Positions 15,223 through 25,726 of a stretch of 45,234 bases of DNA are shown here, piece after piece; positions within the stretch are counted from its first letter, which is position 1, and the number at the start of each line of letters is the position of its first letter. The notes under the pieces were generated by a model. It saw only the letters and a list, made by a program, of their open reading frames with translations. It ran no database searches and was not told the origin of the DNA. Source of the DNA: Flavobacteriaceae bacterium (GTDB taxonomy: Bacteria; Bacteroidota; Bacteroidia; Flavobacteriales; Flavobacteriaceae); contig PBJZ01000002.1 of NCBI GenBank assembly GCA_002721275.1, positions 24,529 through 69,762 on the forward strand, read 5' to 3'. The translations under genes were made by a program, and so were the position numbers.

Positions 15223-16468
15223 CCATAAGTCTTTTTGGAGGAGAAATAAAAAGTAAACTTATTAGTGTGAAGGTTAGATAGATCAATATTGAATAAATAA
15301 ATACTTTAGAATTGTTTGCATATAAATTCCACTTTATGGGAAAAAGAAAGTAAATTAGAATTAAGGAACATCTGATTAACTCAAATCTTTTTGACCAACT
15401 ATGTCCATCCATGAAAGATGTGAACCCAAAAATACTTACCATAACTATAAAGCCCAACTCAAAACGATTTGATGGGTCTAGGCTAGCATAAAAAATTAGA
15501 AAAAAATAGAGTAGGGTATTAATACCAATAAATTGAAAAATTATCCATACTTTATTTTCAATATTTTCTTTAGTTCTGTATTTAATTTGTTTATTAACGT
15601 TTTCTATTGTTTTGATTGGAAACTTTTTCAACACATCATTTGGTCTCCAGCCTGTAGGTTTAAACCATATTAAAAACTTTGCCTTCCAATCTTTTGTATA
15701 ATATGCATCCCTTAAAAGTCTCCAAAAATGCTGAAAATTGATCCAAAATGGATTCCAAGTTTGAACTGGTTTTAAAACACCATATACAGGTTCAATTTCA
15801 TCTAATTCTTCCTGAAAGGTGCCAAAAATTCTGTCCCAAACACAAAAAATTGCAGAAAGGTTTTTATCTATGTATTCCGGATTAATTGCGTGATGTACTC
15901 TGTGTTGAGATGGTGTTACGATTATATATTCTAAAATCCCCAATTTCCCTATATGTCTGGTATGATACCAAAATTGAGCAAAAAGGTGAAGTGGGGTAAG
16001 TATAGAAATAACTTTGTAGGGAATTCCAATTATTGCAGCTGGTATCAGAAAAAATGCTGTAAAACCAATTAAATTAGAAATACTTTGTCTTAGTGCACAC
16101 GCAAGGTTAAACTCCTCGCTGCTATGGTGGATTACATGTATATTCCAAAAAATATTTACTTTATGTTTAAGTCTATGAATCCAATACTGAGCAAAATCAA
16201 TACAAATAAATGCTAAAATCCAAACTATGTATGTATCATTTAATCTTATTAGTGACAAATTATCAAATAAAAATGGATAAGAAATTAATATAATAATTAA
16301 GCCTAAAGAGTTTTTGATTATTTGTGTCATACCGGAAGTAAGACTAGTAATTGTATCAGAAAAACTGTAAGTCTGAAAACCTTTAAAATGTCCATATGCT
16401 ACTTCGAATAGAACAAGAATGCTAAAACTAGGTATTGCGATTAAAAGGGCATTCATGTAGGCCTCCAT
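15209..16468 (-). CDS. Membrane di-iron fatty acid hydroxylase/sterol desaturase family protein (AGMO-like)
   Basis: Integral membrane oxygenase with the eight-histidine di-iron pattern: HRLKH (98-102), HVIHH (111-115) and QHRVHH (188-193). Extra histidines lie in the WYHTRHIG loop at 169-172. The 419-aa size with a C-terminal four-helix extension resembles alkylglycerol monooxygenase-type members more than short sterol desaturases. The substrate is unproven. The start is uncertain: the ATG at 16468 is used, but GGAGG sits five bases before a second ATG at 16456 (MNALLIAIPSF). Its end overlaps the glycosyltransferase by 14 bases. Confidence 0.82.
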   Translation of the reverse strand: MEAYMNALLIAIPSFSILVLFEVAYGHFKGFQTYSFSDTITSLTSGMTQIIKNSLGLIIILISYPFLFDNLSLIRLNDTYIVWILAFICIDFAQYWIHRLKHKVNIFWNIHVIHHSSEEFNLACALRQSISNLIGFTAFFLIPAAIIGIPYKVISILTPLHLFAQFWYHTRHIGKLGILEYIIVTPSQHRVHHAINPEYIDKNLSAIFCVWDRIFGTFQEELDEIEPVYGVLKPVQTWNPFWINFQHFWRLLRDAYYTKDWKAKFLIWFKPTGWRPNDVLKKFPIKTIENVNKQIKYRTKENIENKVWIIFQFIGINTLLYFFLIFYASLDPSNRFELGFIVMVSIFGFTSFMDGHSWSKRFELIRCSLILIYFLFPIKWNLYANNSKVFIYSILIYLTFTLISLLFISPPKRLMDGTS

Positions 16469-16520
16469 AATTATTCAAATTTTATTACAAATAAAGTAAA
16501 AATCTCTTTTTTCAAAGAAT

Positions 16521-19500
16521 TTAATGTTCTACTAAAACCCATTCTCCTCTATTAATTAGGATTTCTGCTTGTTTGTATTTCATTGTTTTCGAGGAGCCAT
16601 CTTTGATATTTTTAATTGTAACCTTCTGATTTCTACCAATTTTTGGCTTTTCTCTTATAATAGTTTCAGTTTTGTTATAGTTTTGGCTCACATTAGAACC
16701 AACATCCCTATTTTTTGCTGCTGCTTGATCTATATTTAAAATTTCGTCTTTTTGTGTTGCCAAATTTTGGTTTCCTTTTGTTTGTTTAGCTTCCTGAATA
16801 GATGATTCATTTTGAGAAGGAAGATTTCCTTTGATTAAAAAGGATAAAGTATCTCTATTCAGTTGATTAATCATTTGTTTGAACAATTCGAAAGATTCAA
16901 ATTTATATATTAATAATGGATCTTTTTGTTCGTGAACTGCAAGTTGAACTGATTGTTTCAATTCATCCATTTTTCTTAAATGTGTCTTCCAAATATCGTC
17001 AATAAACGCTAAAGAAATATTTCTTTCAAAATCTTCAACTAATTTTTTCCCTCTAGATTCATATGCTTTTTTTAGGTCTGTTACCACATTAATCGACTTT
17101 ACTCCATCCGAAAAAGGAACAACAATTCTTTCAAATCTATTTCCTTGACTTTCATAAACATTTTTTATTACTGAAAATGCTATTTTAGAATTAGATTTGA
17201 TTTTTTCTTGGTAGAAGTTTAATAAAAAAGTGTATAGTTTATCTATTAAGTCGTTTTCATCTATACTTTCAAATAGATCTTTTTTAATAGGAGAGGTCAC
17301 AGAAAAATTACTAATTATTTCGAACTCAAAGTTTTTATAGTCATTGAGGTTTTTATTTTTGGTAATTATATCTTCACAAGTATCGAATAACATATTAGCG
17401 ATGTCTAATTTTAGTCTATCCCCACTTAGTGCATTTCTTCGTCTTTTATATATAACCTCACGTTGAGAGTTCATTACATCATCATATTCAAGTAATCTTT
17501 TTCTTATGCCAAAATTATTTTCTTCAACCTTTTTTTGAGCTCTTTCAATGGACTTAGTCATCATCGAATGTTGTATTACTTCTCCTTCCTCTAACCCCAT
17601 TTTATCCATTACTTTTGCAACCCTTTCAGATCCAAATAATCTCATTAAATTATCTTCAAGAGATATAAAAAACTGAGAGCTTCCGGGGTCACCCTGTCTT
17701 CCAGATCTACCCCTTAATTGTCTATCTACTCTTCTTGAATCATGTCTTTCAGTTCCGACAATTGCAAGTCCTCCAGAATTAATTACAATGTCAGATAGTT
17801 TTATGTCTGTTCCTCTACCAGCCATATTTGTTGCAATTGTCACTACTCCAGGATTTCCAGCTTCAGCAACTATATCAGCCTCTTTTTTGTGCAACTTTGC
17901 ATTCAAAACATTATGTTTAACTTTTCGTATTGTTAATGTTTTACTTAATAATTCTGAGATTTCTACTGAAGTTGTTCCGATCAAAACAGGTCTTCCACTT
18001 TTTGATAGCTGGGTGACTTCATTTATTATTGCGTTATATTTTTCTCTTTTGGTTTTGTAAATTAAATCATTTTCGTCTTTTCTGGCAATTGGTCTGTTTG
18101 TGGGTATTTCCATTACATCAAGCTTATATATTTCCCAAAATTCTCCTGCCTCTGTTATAGCTGTTCCAGTCATTCCAGATAGCTTTTTATACATTCGAAA
18201 GTAATTTTGTAAAGTTACAGTTGCGAAGGTTTGAGTTGCTGCTTCAATTTTGACATTTTCTTTTGCCTCTATTGCTTGATGTAAACCATCTGAGTAACGT
18301 CTTCCATCCATAATTCTTCCAGTCTGTTCGTCAACTATCATAACTTTGTTGTCCATTACAACATATTCAATATCCTTCTCAAATAATGTATATGCCTTAA
18401 GTAGTTGATTCATAGAATGAATTCTTTCACTTTTTATATTAAAATCTTTGAAAAGAATTTCTTTTTTCTTTGCCTCATCCTCTGGTTTTAGTTCCTGAGA
18501 TTCAATATTTGCAATTTCTGAGCCAATATCTGGTAGTATGAAAAGGTTTGAGTCATTACTTTTTTTCGATAACAACTCTGTACCTTTTTCAGTAAGATCA
18601 ATTTGGTTATTTTTTTCATCAATTACAAAATATAACTCTGCATCAATTATATGCATATTTCGATTGTTGTCCTGCATATAAAAGTTTTCATTTTTTTGAA
18701 GTAATTGTTTTACACCTTCCTCGCTTAAATATTTAATTAAAGCTTTATTCTTGGGAAGTCCTCTAAAAACGGTGTAAAGAATTTTACCTCCTTCCTCTTC
18801 ATCACCATCTTTTATTTTTATTTTCGCTTCCGCTAACAAACCACTCAAAAGGGATTTTTGTTTAGAAACTAGCTCTGATACCTGAGGTTTTAGTTGATTA
18901 AATTCATGTTTATCACCCTCAGGGGTTGGACCAGAGATAATGAGTGGTGTCCTAGCATCATCAATTAATACAGAATCTACCTCATCAACTATTGAGTAAT
19001 TATGTTTTCTTTGAACTAAATCCTCAGGCCTGTGCGCCATATTATCTCTTAAGTAATCAAATCCAAACTCATTATTTGTCCCATAAGTTATGTCTGCTAA
19101 ATAAGCATTTTTTCTTTCTTTGCTATTTGGTTTGTGATGATCTATACAATCTACACTTAGACCATGAAATTGAAATAATGGGGCCATCCACGCACTGTCC
19201 CTCTTAGCTAAATAGTCGTTAACTGTTACTAAATGAACCCCTCTGCCTGTTAGCGCATTCAAAAAAACAGGAAGAGTTGCAACTAATGTTTTTCCCTCTC
19301 CAGTTTGCATTTCTGCAATTTTACCTTGATGAAGAGCAATACCCCCAATGAGTTGGACATCATAGTGAACCATGTCCCAAGTAATTGGTTTTCCAGCAGC
19401 ATCCCATTGGTTTTTCCAAATTGCCTTATCACCTTTTAATTCAAGATAATCATGATTTGGAGATAATAAACGGTCGAAGTCATTAGCATTCACCTCTAAA

Positions 19501-19883
19501 TATGAATTCTCTTTAAACCTTCTGGCTGTCTCTTTTACTATTGCAAATGCCTCAGGGAGTATATTATTTAATTTTTCTTGAATTATTTTGTATGCTTCCT
19601 CTTCAAGAGAATCTACTTTCTGATATAGTTGATCATTAATTTCAAAATTTTCTGAATTCTGAATTTTATTCTCCAGTTCTTTTATTTCTCTATCAATTTT
19701 TATTCTTGATTGATTAAGTATATTTTTTAAATTTTCAGTCTTACCTCTTAATTTATCATTATCAATACTTGTGAATTCTTTTTGAATTTGGTTGATTTCA
19801 TTGACAAGTGGTCTAATTTTTGATATATCTTTTTCTGCTTTGTTTCCAAGAAAGGTTTTGAGAATATTATTTAAAAAATTCAT
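16521..19883 (-). CDS. secA: Preprotein translocase ATPase SecA
   Basis: ATPase motor driving export through SecYEG. Walker A is MQTGEGKT (192-199), the DEAD-like box is [21 protein letters not shown], the second nucleotide domain has [12 protein letters not shown] and [25 protein letters not shown], and helical-scaffold residues follow. It is 1120 aa, longer than E. coli SecA (901), with an N-terminal coiled region and inserts within the first 500 residues, as in Bacteroidota. The C terminus lacks the CxCx8CH zinc/SecB motif and instead ends in a basic linker and [33 protein letters not shown]. It follows the DUF2795 gene on the same strand. Confidence 0.97.
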   Translation of the reverse strand: MNFLNNILKTFLGNKAEKDISKIRPLVNEINQIQKEFTSIDNDKLRGKTENLKNILNQSRIKIDREIKELENKIQNSENFEINDQLYQKVDSLEEEAYKIIQEKLNNILPEAFAIVKETARRFKENSYLEVNANDFDRLLSPNHDYLELKGDKAIWKNQWDAAGKPITWDMVHYDVQLIGGIALHQGKIAEMQTGEGKTLVATLPVFLNALTGRGVHLVTVNDYLAKRDSAWMAPLFQFHGLSVDCIDHHKPNSKERKNAYLADITYGTNNEFGFDYLRDNMAHRPEDLVQRKHNYSIVDEVDSVLIDDARTPLIISGPTPEGDKHEFNQLKPQVSELVSKQKSLLSGLLAEAKIKIKDGDEEEGGKILYTVFRGLPKNKALIKYLSEEGVKQLLQKNENFYMQDNNRNMHIIDAELYFVIDEKNNQIDLTEKGTELLSKKSNDSNLFILPDIGSEIANIESQELKPEDEAKKKEILFKDFNIKSERIHSMNQLLKAYTLFEKDIEYVVMDNKVMIVDEQTGRIMDGRRYSDGLHQAIEAKENVKIEAATQTFATVTLQNYFRMYKKLSGMTGTAITEAGEFWEIYKLDVMEIPTNRPIARKDENDLIYKTKREKYNAIINEVTQLSKSGRPVLIGTTSVEISELLSKTLTIRKVKHNVLNAKLHKKEADIVAEAGNPGVVTIATNMAGRGTDIKLSDIVINSGGLAIVGTERHDSRRVDRQLRGRSGRQGDPGSSQFFISLEDNLMRLFGSERVAKVMDKMGLEEGEVIQHSMMTKSIERAQKKVEENNFGIRKRLLEYDDVMNSQREVIYKRRRNALSGDRLKLDIANMLFDTCEDIITKNKNLNDYKNFEFEIISNFSVTSPIKKDLFESIDENDLIDKLYTFLLNFYQEKIKSNSKIAFSVIKNVYESQGNRFERIVVPFSDGVKSINVVTDLKKAYESRGKKLVEDFERNISLAFIDDIWKTHLRKMDELKQSVQLAVHEQKDPLLIYKFESFELFKQMINQLNRDTLSFLIKGNLPSQNESSIQEAKQTKGNQNLATQKDEILNIDQAAAKNRDVGSNVSQNYNKTETIIREKPKIGRNQKVTIKNIKDGSSKTMKYKQAEILINRGEWVLVEH

Positions 19884-19958
19884 TAGATTGAATTAAATAC
19901 GTTCAAATTTACGTAAAAAAAAATCTCAAAATGAGACTTTCAAAATTAGCCATTGAAT

Positions 19959-20180
19959 TTAATACTCATCTTCATTCCACAAATAATCATCTTCAGTTGG
20001 AAAATCAGGCCAAATTTCTTCGATAGATTCATAAATGTCACCTTCATCTTCCATTGACTGTAGATTTTCAACAACTTCAAGAGGAGCGCCAGTTCGAATA
20101 GAAAAGTCTATTAGCTCATCTTTGGTAGCAGGCCAAGGAGCGTCGCTCAAGTATGAAGCAAGTTCTAATGTCCAGTACAT
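19959..20180 (-). CDS. DUF2795-type small acidic protein
   Basis: A 73-residue strongly acidic protein: MYWTLELASYLSDAPWPATKDELIDFSIRTGAPLEV and so on, ending EDDYLWNEDEY. The pattern 'L..AP(W)PATK.ELI.......P..V...L' fits the DUF2795 family, whose Bacteroidota members I recall as neighbours of secA. There is no catalytic motif, and it is probably a small helical binding domain. It is first in the pair with secA, 75 bases apart, and has a good promoter match upstream. A role in secretion is only suggested by position. Confidence 0.82.
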   Translation of the reverse strand: MYWTLELASYLSDAPWPATKDELIDFSIRTGAPLEVVENLQSMEDEGDIYESIEEIWPDFPTEDDYLWNEDEY

Positions 20181-20196
20181 TACAATTATTTTTTTG

Positions 20197-20227
20197 CAAA
20201 AATATAATCTTTATTAAATTGAACAAC
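20197..20227 (-). promoter_or_regulatory. Bacteroidota-type promoter for DUF2795-secA
   Basis: On the minus strand GTTG (20227-20224), a 19-base spacer, then TATTTTTG (20204-20197) match the Bacteroidota -33 TTG and -7 TAnnTTTG boxes with the canonical spacing. The -7 box ends 17 bases before the ATG of the DUF2795 gene, implying a leader of only about 10-12 bases. It is the best housekeeping-promoter match I found in the window. Confidence 0.45.
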
Positions 20228-20265
20228 TATTTGCTGCTTTTTTTACGTCAAACCCATAAATTAAA

Positions 20266-21873
20266 TTAGATTTTTGGAGTGAATCTACCGCTAATAGCAA
20301 TAAAGAAGTAAATCAAAAAAATTAAAATACTAATTCTTCCCAATAAGTCCCCATACTTAGTGTAGAATGTGATTTTTTTCACTAATGGAATTTCCCCATA
20401 TATAGACCCTTTTAAACCGTAATCTAGTTTTTTGAGATATTCGCCTCTTTCGTTTATAAGTGCTGAAATCCCGGTATTTGCGCTTCGGGCAATTGCTCTT
20501 CTATTTTCAATAGCCCTTAATCTTGTATAGCTGAGTAACTGTTTGTGGCCTGGTGAATTTCCCCACCATGCGTCATTTGATATTACCGATAAAAAATCTG
20601 CGCCAAGTCTAACATACTCAGTATTAAACTCTCCGTAAATTGATTCGTAACAAATTACAGGTGCAGAAATTATTTGTTTTTGGGGATGTTTAAAAACAGA
20701 TCGTTTTTTTTGGGTAACCCTATTAGAAACTGTACCTCCCAAATCAATCATGAATTTTCCTATAATTGGCATCAAATATTTTGCGTATGGGAGTGTTTCT
20801 ACTCCAACAACTAATTTTGATTTATGATAAAAATTTGTTTTTGCTACTGGGGAGACAGAGATTGCTGAATTGTAATAATCAATCCACATATTTTTTCTTA
20901 CTTTATTTGATGTTAATGTTTTATCTAAATCGGTGTATACATCATAAAATTGTATTCCACTTATTAGTTGAGATTCTCCAATGTTTTCGAGTAATAATTT
21001 AATTTTTTTATCGAGCGCATTCAAATTAAAAGTTCTTAATCTTTCCCCGTAACCACTTGAAAAGTATGTTTCTGGTAGAAGTATATAATCAATATTTTTT
21101 CCGTGATATTTTTTTATTAAATCACCAAATATTTTTAATAAATCTGGGTTCGAATAACGATATTTTTCATTGTATGGATCAATATTTGGTTGAACAGAAA
21201 CTATTTTTATCTTATCATCTGAATCTTCATGGTTTACATATATCAACAACGAAATTATTATTGGTATTGTAATTCCAATAATTAGTTTTGAACTGTTCTT
21301 CAAAAAATATAAGAGTGTATATGAATTTCTGTAGTTCTTAAAAGTTTCGAAGAAACCAATATTCAAAATCAGAATCCATAATGTGCCTCCCATAGTTCCA
21401 GTGAACTCATACCACTGAATCCAATATATATAATCAGAAAAACCATTACCAAGATTTAACCAAGGCCATGAAATACTCCAATATAGATGAAGCTTTTCAA
21501 ACGAAATCCACGAACTAATAAATAATATATACGAGCTATTTAAAGAAAGTCTTTTTTTTCCTAGTTGAAACAATAAAAAAATAAAACTAAAAAATAGAGA
21601 ATTAAATAAATTTGCAATTATCATACCTGAAATAGATGCATTTATTAACCACCATGTTGTTGATAAATTCCACATTAAAAAAACCAAATATGAATATAAC
21701 CAAACTCTTAAATTTTTGTTTTTCTTATCATCTTCATTGATTTTTTTTTGAAGAAAAAAAATAGGAACAAAAATTAAAAATAGAAATATTGGAATTCCAT
21801 TATTTGGCCATCCTGCATAAAATAAAGATGCAGAGATTAAACATAATAGTATATATATTTTATTTAGTCTCAT
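20266..21873 (-). CDS. lnt: Apolipoprotein N-acyltransferase
   Basis: Inner-membrane enzyme adding the third acyl chain to lipoprotein N termini. N-terminal membrane helices span about 1-215, and a periplasmic nitrilase-like domain has the catalytic triad in LLPETYF (E268), FYHKSKLVVGVE (K353) and APVICYES (C408). Family motifs NDAWWGNSPGHKQLL and ARSANTGISALI follow. A final membrane helix closes the 535-aa protein. Length and order match full-length Lnt. It is transcribed away from pssA, and the 85-base gap before it is shared with that gene. Confidence 0.94.
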   Translation of the reverse strand: MRLNKIYILLCLISASLFYAGWPNNGIPIFLFLIFVPIFFLQKKINEDDKKNKNLRVWLYSYLVFLMWNLSTTWWLINASISGMIIANLFNSLFFSFIFLLFQLGKKRLSLNSSYILFISSWISFEKLHLYWSISWPWLNLGNGFSDYIYWIQWYEFTGTMGGTLWILILNIGFFETFKNYRNSYTLLYFLKNSSKLIIGITIPIIISLLIYVNHEDSDDKIKIVSVQPNIDPYNEKYRYSNPDLLKIFGDLIKKYHGKNIDYILLPETYFSSGYGERLRTFNLNALDKKIKLLLENIGESQLISGIQFYDVYTDLDKTLTSNKVRKNMWIDYYNSAISVSPVAKTNFYHKSKLVVGVETLPYAKYLMPIIGKFMIDLGGTVSNRVTQKKRSVFKHPQKQIISAPVICYESIYGEFNTEYVRLGADFLSVISNDAWWGNSPGHKQLLSYTRLRAIENRRAIARSANTGISALINERGEYLKKLDYGLKGSIYGEIPLVKKITFYTKYGDLLGRISILIFLIYFFIAISGRFTPKI

Positions 21874-21918
21874 TTATTATCGAAAGTTAAATTTTTTTAA
21901 ACTTTTTAGCTTCAATTA

Positions 21919-21947
21919 ACATAAATATTTGTTTTTTTGATTTATGT
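21919..21947. repeat. 8-bp inverted repeat in the lnt-pssA divergent gap
   Basis: ACATAAAT (21919-21926) and ATTTATGT (21940-21947) are exact reverse complements around a 13-base T-rich spacer. The repeat ends 11 bases before the pssA ATG. It may be an operator overlapping the pssA promoter or a leader hairpin. In such AT-rich DNA, chance cannot be excluded. Confidence 0.5.
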
Positions 21948-21958
21948 AAATCAAAAAT

Positions 21959-22708
21959 ATGCTAAGATATATTCCAAATTTCATAACAGCAGCAAATCTC
22001 TTTTGTGGTTGTGTTGCATCAGTACTTGTAAGTTTAAATCAGTTTGAGGCAGCTTTTATGATTGTTCTTCTGGGCATTATTTTTGATTTATTTGATGGTC
22101 TTTTAGCAAGACTACTAAATGTTACGAGTAAATTAGGATTACAATTAGATTCTCTAGCAGATCTAATAACTAGTGGTTTCGTTCCTGGTTTAGTTGTTTA
22201 TCAACTATTTTTAAGAAGTGGAGTCTTGGTAAATCATTATAAAATAAACTTGTTTTCTGACGAGATTACTATTTCAATTGCACCAATAGCAATGACCTCT
22301 TTCATCATTCCTATAGGCGCTGCATTCAGACTTGCAAAATTTAATATTAGGGACTCAAAATCAGATGATTTCTTTGGATTACCCACACCTGCAAATGCAA
22401 TATTTTTCTGTAGTTTACCCTTATTTATAGATCATCCATCATTTACATTTATATCATATTACTTAAAGTCGGCATATGTTTTAATTTTTTTGACCTTACT
22501 TTTTGTTTTTTTGATGAATAGTAGTTGGAGGTTGTTTTCATTAAAAAATAATACGGGGTTTGAAATCAAAAAAATGATTTATCCTATTTTACTTATTTTA
22601 TGCTCAATTCCCTTAATATTTTATTTCAAAGGTGCAGCTTTTCCAATAATTATTTTTATTTATCTATTATTGTCAGCATCTAGAAATTGGATTTTATTTC
22701 AGTCCTGA
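21959..22708 (+). CDS. pssA: CDP-diacylglycerol-serine O-phosphatidyltransferase
   Basis: Membrane enzyme making phosphatidylserine, the precursor of phosphatidylethanolamine. The CDP-alcohol phosphotransferase motif DGx2ARx8Gx3Dx3D is exact: D46-G47, A50-R51, G60, D64, D68 in DGLLARLLNVTSKLGLQLDS. The start MLRYIPNFITAANLFCGC and the GLPTPANA motif (as FFGLPTPANAIFF) identify the PssA branch rather than PgsA. At 249 aa with about eight hydrophobic segments it is normal. It converges on the cupin gene, with 14 bases between stops. Confidence 0.92.
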   Translation: MLRYIPNFITAANLFCGCVASVLVSLNQFEAAFMIVLLGIIFDLFDGLLARLLNVTSKLGLQLDSLADLITSGFVPGLVVYQLFLRSGVLVNHYKINLFSDEITISIAPIAMTSFIIPIGAAFRLAKFNIRDSKSDDFFGLPTPANAIFFCSLPLFIDHPSFTFISYYLKSAYVLIFLTLLFVFLMNSSWRLFSLKNNTGFEIKKMIYPILLILCSIPLIFYFKGAAFPIIIFIYLLLSASRNWILFQS

Positions 22709-22722
22709 AGCTTTCAATTTAT

Positions 22723-23085
22723 TTAAATCCAAATATCATTTGGGGATTTCAAATAATGATCCTCACCACCAGTATTAATAGTATTTTTTCTTTCGATCAA
22801 TATTATTTTACATTCTTCATCGCTGAATGGCTTGTGTTTTTCTCCGCTAGGAATCACGATCATTTCTCCTTTATTTAGTTCGGCAATTTTGTCTTTGAAT
22901 TCTATTTTTAATTTTCCTTCCAATACAATAAAGACTTCATCCGTTTTATCATGTTTGTGACTAACGAAATCCCCTTTGAGTTTAACTAATTTTATTTCCT
23001 GTTCATTGAATTCAGATATAATCTTTGGAGACCATAGATCGTTGAATTTGGCAAGTTTTCTTTTAAAATTAATTATTTTTTTCAA
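22723..23085 (-). CDS. Single-domain cupin protein
   Basis: A 120-residue cupin. Motif 1 is SHKHDKTDEVFIVLEGKLKI (two His and one Glu metal ligands) and motif 2 is PSGEKHKPFSDEE with the fourth ligand His. The C terminus INTGGEDHYLKSPNDIWI resembles small stand-alone cupins of Bacteroidota. The substrate is unknown; the intact ligand set suggests it binds a metal. It lies 51 bases downstream of the lptB stop but in a separate position at the end of the kdsD-tatC-lptB run, and may be co-transcribed. Confidence 0.82.
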   Translation of the reverse strand: MKKIINFKRKLAKFNDLWSPKIISEFNEQEIKLVKLKGDFVSHKHDKTDEVFIVLEGKLKIEFKDKIAELNKGEMIVIPSGEKHKPFSDEECKIILIERKNTINTGGEDHYLKSPNDIWI

Positions 23086-23136
23086 TTCGATTGAGGTTTC
23101 ACAATTAATTGGTACAATAAAACATAATTGTTCAAA

Positions 23137-23892
23137 CTATTTTTTTCTTAATTCAAAATTTTTTCCTAAATATACTTTTCTTACCATTTCATCTTTTGCT
23201 AGCTCTTCAGGAGATCCTTCTTTTAAAATTCTACCCTCAAACATAAGATAAGTTTTATCGGTAATTGCAAGTGTTTCTTGAACATTGTGATCAGTTATTA
23301 ATATTCCAATATTTTTCATTTTAAGATGAGATATAATTTTTTGGATATCTTCAACTGCGATTGGGTCAACCCCAGCGAAAGGTTCGTCCAATAATACAAA
23401 TTTTGGATCAGTCGCTAATGCTCTTGCTATTTCAGTTCTTCTTCTTTCACCACCAGATAATAGGTCGCCTCTGTTTTTTCTTATTTGCAACAACCCAAAC
23501 TCGTCGAGTAGAGATTCTGTTTTTAATTTTTGTTCTGCTTTTGATAAGTTAGTTAACTGTAAAACACTTAAAATATTTTCTTCAACACTCATTTTTCTAA
23601 AAACTGAAGCTTCTTGAGCTAGATAGCCGATACCATTTTGAGCTCTCTTGTACATCGGAAAATTTGTTATTTCATCATTATCAATGAATATTTTTCCATT
23701 ATCTGGTTTAATAAGCCCCACTATCATGTAAAATGATGTTGTTTTTCCAGCTCCATTGGGTCCAAGTAAGCCAACTATCTCTCCTTGTCTTAGGGTTAAA
23801 GAAACTTTATTCACAACTGTTTTTTTTGTAAAAAAATCATCTAATCCTTTGCCACGGTAGGATTTCTCAATGTTTTCGGCTATTAATTTCAT
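23137..23892 (-). CDS. lptB: LPS export ABC transporter ATP-binding protein LptB
   Basis: Cytoplasmic ATPase of the LptB2FG machine that moves lipopolysaccharide to the outer membrane. Walker A is [20 protein letters not shown], the Q-loop is [19 protein letters not shown] (an LptB hallmark), the signature is [16 protein letters not shown], Walker B is [19 protein letters not shown] and the switch His is in TDHNVQETL. The 251-aa length is normal. Its ATG overlaps the tatC TGA (ATGA). It sits downstream of kdsD, which makes the LPS sugar precursor, a link also seen in E. coli. Confidence 0.94.
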   Translation of the reverse strand: MKLIAENIEKSYRGKGLDDFFTKKTVVNKVSLTLRQGEIVGLLGPNGAGKTTSFYMIVGLIKPDNGKIFIDNDEITNFPMYKRAQNGIGYLAQEASVFRKMSVEENILSVLQLTNLSKAEQKLKTESLLDEFGLLQIRKNRGDLLSGGERRRTEIARALATDPKFVLLDEPFAGVDPIAVEDIQKIISHLKMKNIGILITDHNVQETLAITDKTYLMFEGRILKEGSPEELAKDEMVRKVYLGKNFELRKK

Positions 23893-24710
23893 AAACTAAG
23901 TCCTTGAGATTTATTTTCTTGATTTCCATAGACAATCTTTGATATAAATATACTCACTTCATAAAGAATCAAAAGAGGAATGCAAACAATTATTTGACTA
24001 GCTATATCGGGTGGAGTAATTATTGCAGATAAAGATAATAATATAACCAGGGCAAATTTTCTATTTGATTTAAGAAATTTAGGTGTTACTAATCCTATTT
24101 TTGTAAAAAAATATATAATAATTGGAAGCTCAAAAATTAATCCTGAGGCTAAAACAGAGGCCCTTAATAAGCCAATATAGCTGGAGAGGTCAAAATCATT
24201 AAAAACTTCCGTACTGACCGAATAATTACCTAAAAAATTTATTGAAAGTGGAGTAATAATATAGTAACCAAATAATACACCTAAAAAAAATAGTAGTGAG
24301 GCAACAAGAATAAATCCTCTTGCGTTTTTTCTTTCATTTTCATTTAATCCTGGACTAATAAATTTCCATAATTCATAGAGCACATATGGAAAAGAAACAA
24401 TAAAGCCTGCCAAGATTGAAGTCCATAGATGAGCTGAAAATTGACCAGCCATTGTTCTGCTTTGAATTCTAAATGGCATTTCTTGAATGCAAAAACTATT
24501 TCCTTGTCCTAATATCTCACTTACGTTACAAAACCACCTGTAGGTAACGAAGTTGGTATTTTTAGGTCCAAATAATAATGTGTTAAAAATAAAATCCTTA
24601 AAAATAAATGCCATAGTTCCTAAAATAAGAATTGACATTACAGATCTTATAAGATGCCATCTAAGTTCTTCCAAATGATCTAGAAATGACATTTGATTTG
24701 GATCTTTCAT
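23889..24710 (-). CDS. tatC: Twin-arginine translocase subunit TatC
   Basis: Core receptor of the Tat pathway that exports folded proteins. The N-terminal [17 protein letters not shown] is the conserved cytoplasmic signal-recognition segment. Six membrane helices follow, with [23 protein letters not shown] (the conserved F-P-Y...W.F..PGL region) and [17 protein letters not shown] periplasmic insert with two cysteines ([14 protein letters not shown]) is notable and may form a disulfide. The start is moved to the ATG at 24710, overlapping the kdsD stop as TGATG, which gives 273 aa. tatA is not in the window. Confidence 0.94.
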   Translation of the reverse strand: MKDPNQMSFLDHLEELRWHLIRSVMSILILGTMAFIFKDFIFNTLLFGPKNTNFVTYRWFCNVSEILGQGNSFCIQEMPFRIQSRTMAGQFSAHLWTSILAGFIVSFPYVLYELWKFISPGLNENERKNARGFILVASLLFFLGVLFGYYIITPLSINFLGNYSVSTEVFNDFDLSSYIGLLRASVLASGLIFELPIIIYFFTKIGLVTPKFLKSNRKFALVILLSLSAIITPPDIASQIIVCIPLLILYEVSIFISKIVYGNQENKSQGLSL

Positions 24711-25672
24711 CAACTTATACCCTCCTTTATTAGGTCTAATACATGAACAATCCCAACATACCTATTATTTTTTAAAACAACTATATGATTGATATTTTTA
24801 TTATTTATCATATCAACAGCCTCAATGGCTAAGGTATCATGATTCATACATTTTGGATTTTTTGTCATGATATCGGAAGCTTTTTTATATTCAAAATTTT
24901 CAGTGTTTTCTAGCATTCTTCTTATATCACCGTCCGTAATAATGCCGCATATAAAATCATCCTCAAGAACAGCAGTAGCACCTAATCTTTTTGATGTTAT
25001 TTCGTTAATTACATTTTTTAATGAATCATTTCTGTCTACACTGGGCGGATTATTAGTTTTAATCATTCCTTCTAGGTTAAGAAATAATTTTTTACCCAAG
25101 GTTCCACCAGGATGAAATTTTGCGAAATCCTTAGCTTCAAATCCATTTAGTTCTAATAAACACATCGCTAATGCATCACCCATGGCCAGTTGAACACTTG
25201 TACTGGTAGTTGGGGCAAGGTTGTTAGGGCATGCTTCTCTGGCTACTGGAGTGGTTATAGTTAACTTAGAGTTATTTGATAAATATGAATTAGGATTTGA
25301 AGTCATTCCAATAATTATATTTTTTTCTTTTTTCAGGGACGGAATAAGGCTTCTAATTTCAGGAGAATTTCCACTTTTGGAAATACATAAAATAATATCA
25401 TCCTTTTGAATAAGACCAAGATCTCCGTGGATAGCATCTGAAGAATGCATAAAAACCGAAGGAGTACCAGTTGAATTTAAGGTTGCTACAATTTTCATTC
25501 CAATTACTCCACTTTTACCAACACCAGTAATAATAATTCTACCTTTTGAATTTGACATCATATCAACAGCTTTTAAAAAACTATCGTCGATATAATTGAC
25601 TAAATTATTGATTGCTTCAGCCTCAATAAGAATTGTCATTTTAGCTCTTTCAGTAATCTTTTTCTTTGACAT
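24710..25672 (-). CDS. kdsD: Arabinose-5-phosphate isomerase (KdsD/KpsF)
   Basis: Converts ribulose 5-phosphate to arabinose 5-phosphate for Kdo synthesis. The SIS domain has IITGVGKSGVIGMKIVATL, the catalytic-region histidines in MHSSDAIHGDLG, and ISKSGNSPEI. Two CBS domains follow (about 205-320; MTKNPKCMNHDTLAIEAVDMI). At 320 aa it matches E. coli KdsD (328). The start is moved from TTG to ATG at 25672. It is first in the run kdsD-tatC-lptB, which joins LPS sugar supply and LPS transport. Confidence 0.92.
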   Translation of the reverse strand: MSKKKITERAKMTILIEAEAINNLVNYIDDSFLKAVDMMSNSKGRIIITGVGKSGVIGMKIVATLNSTGTPSVFMHSSDAIHGDLGLIQKDDIILCISKSGNSPEIRSLIPSLKKEKNIIIGMTSNPNSYLSNNSKLTITTPVAREACPNNLAPTTSTSVQLAMGDALAMCLLELNGFEAKDFAKFHPGGTLGKKLFLNLEGMIKTNNPPSVDRNDSLKNVINEITSKRLGATAVLEDDFICGIITDGDIRRMLENTENFEYKKASDIMTKNPKCMNHDTLAIEAVDMINNKNINHIVVLKNNRYVGIVHVLDLIKEGIS

Positions 25673-25726
25673 CAAACTTTAAACATTTTTTAATTTTTCA
25701 AAAAGAAAATTGTATATTTATTAATG

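Noticed and set aside
17788-18060. 90-aa plus-strand ORF inside secA
   Set aside because: It is antisense to a conserved stretch of SecA, has an unusual composition and no start context, so it is a shadow frame. The same applies to the other short ORFs opposite amtB, lnt, lptB, leuC, leuB, cimA, recQ and dnaK.
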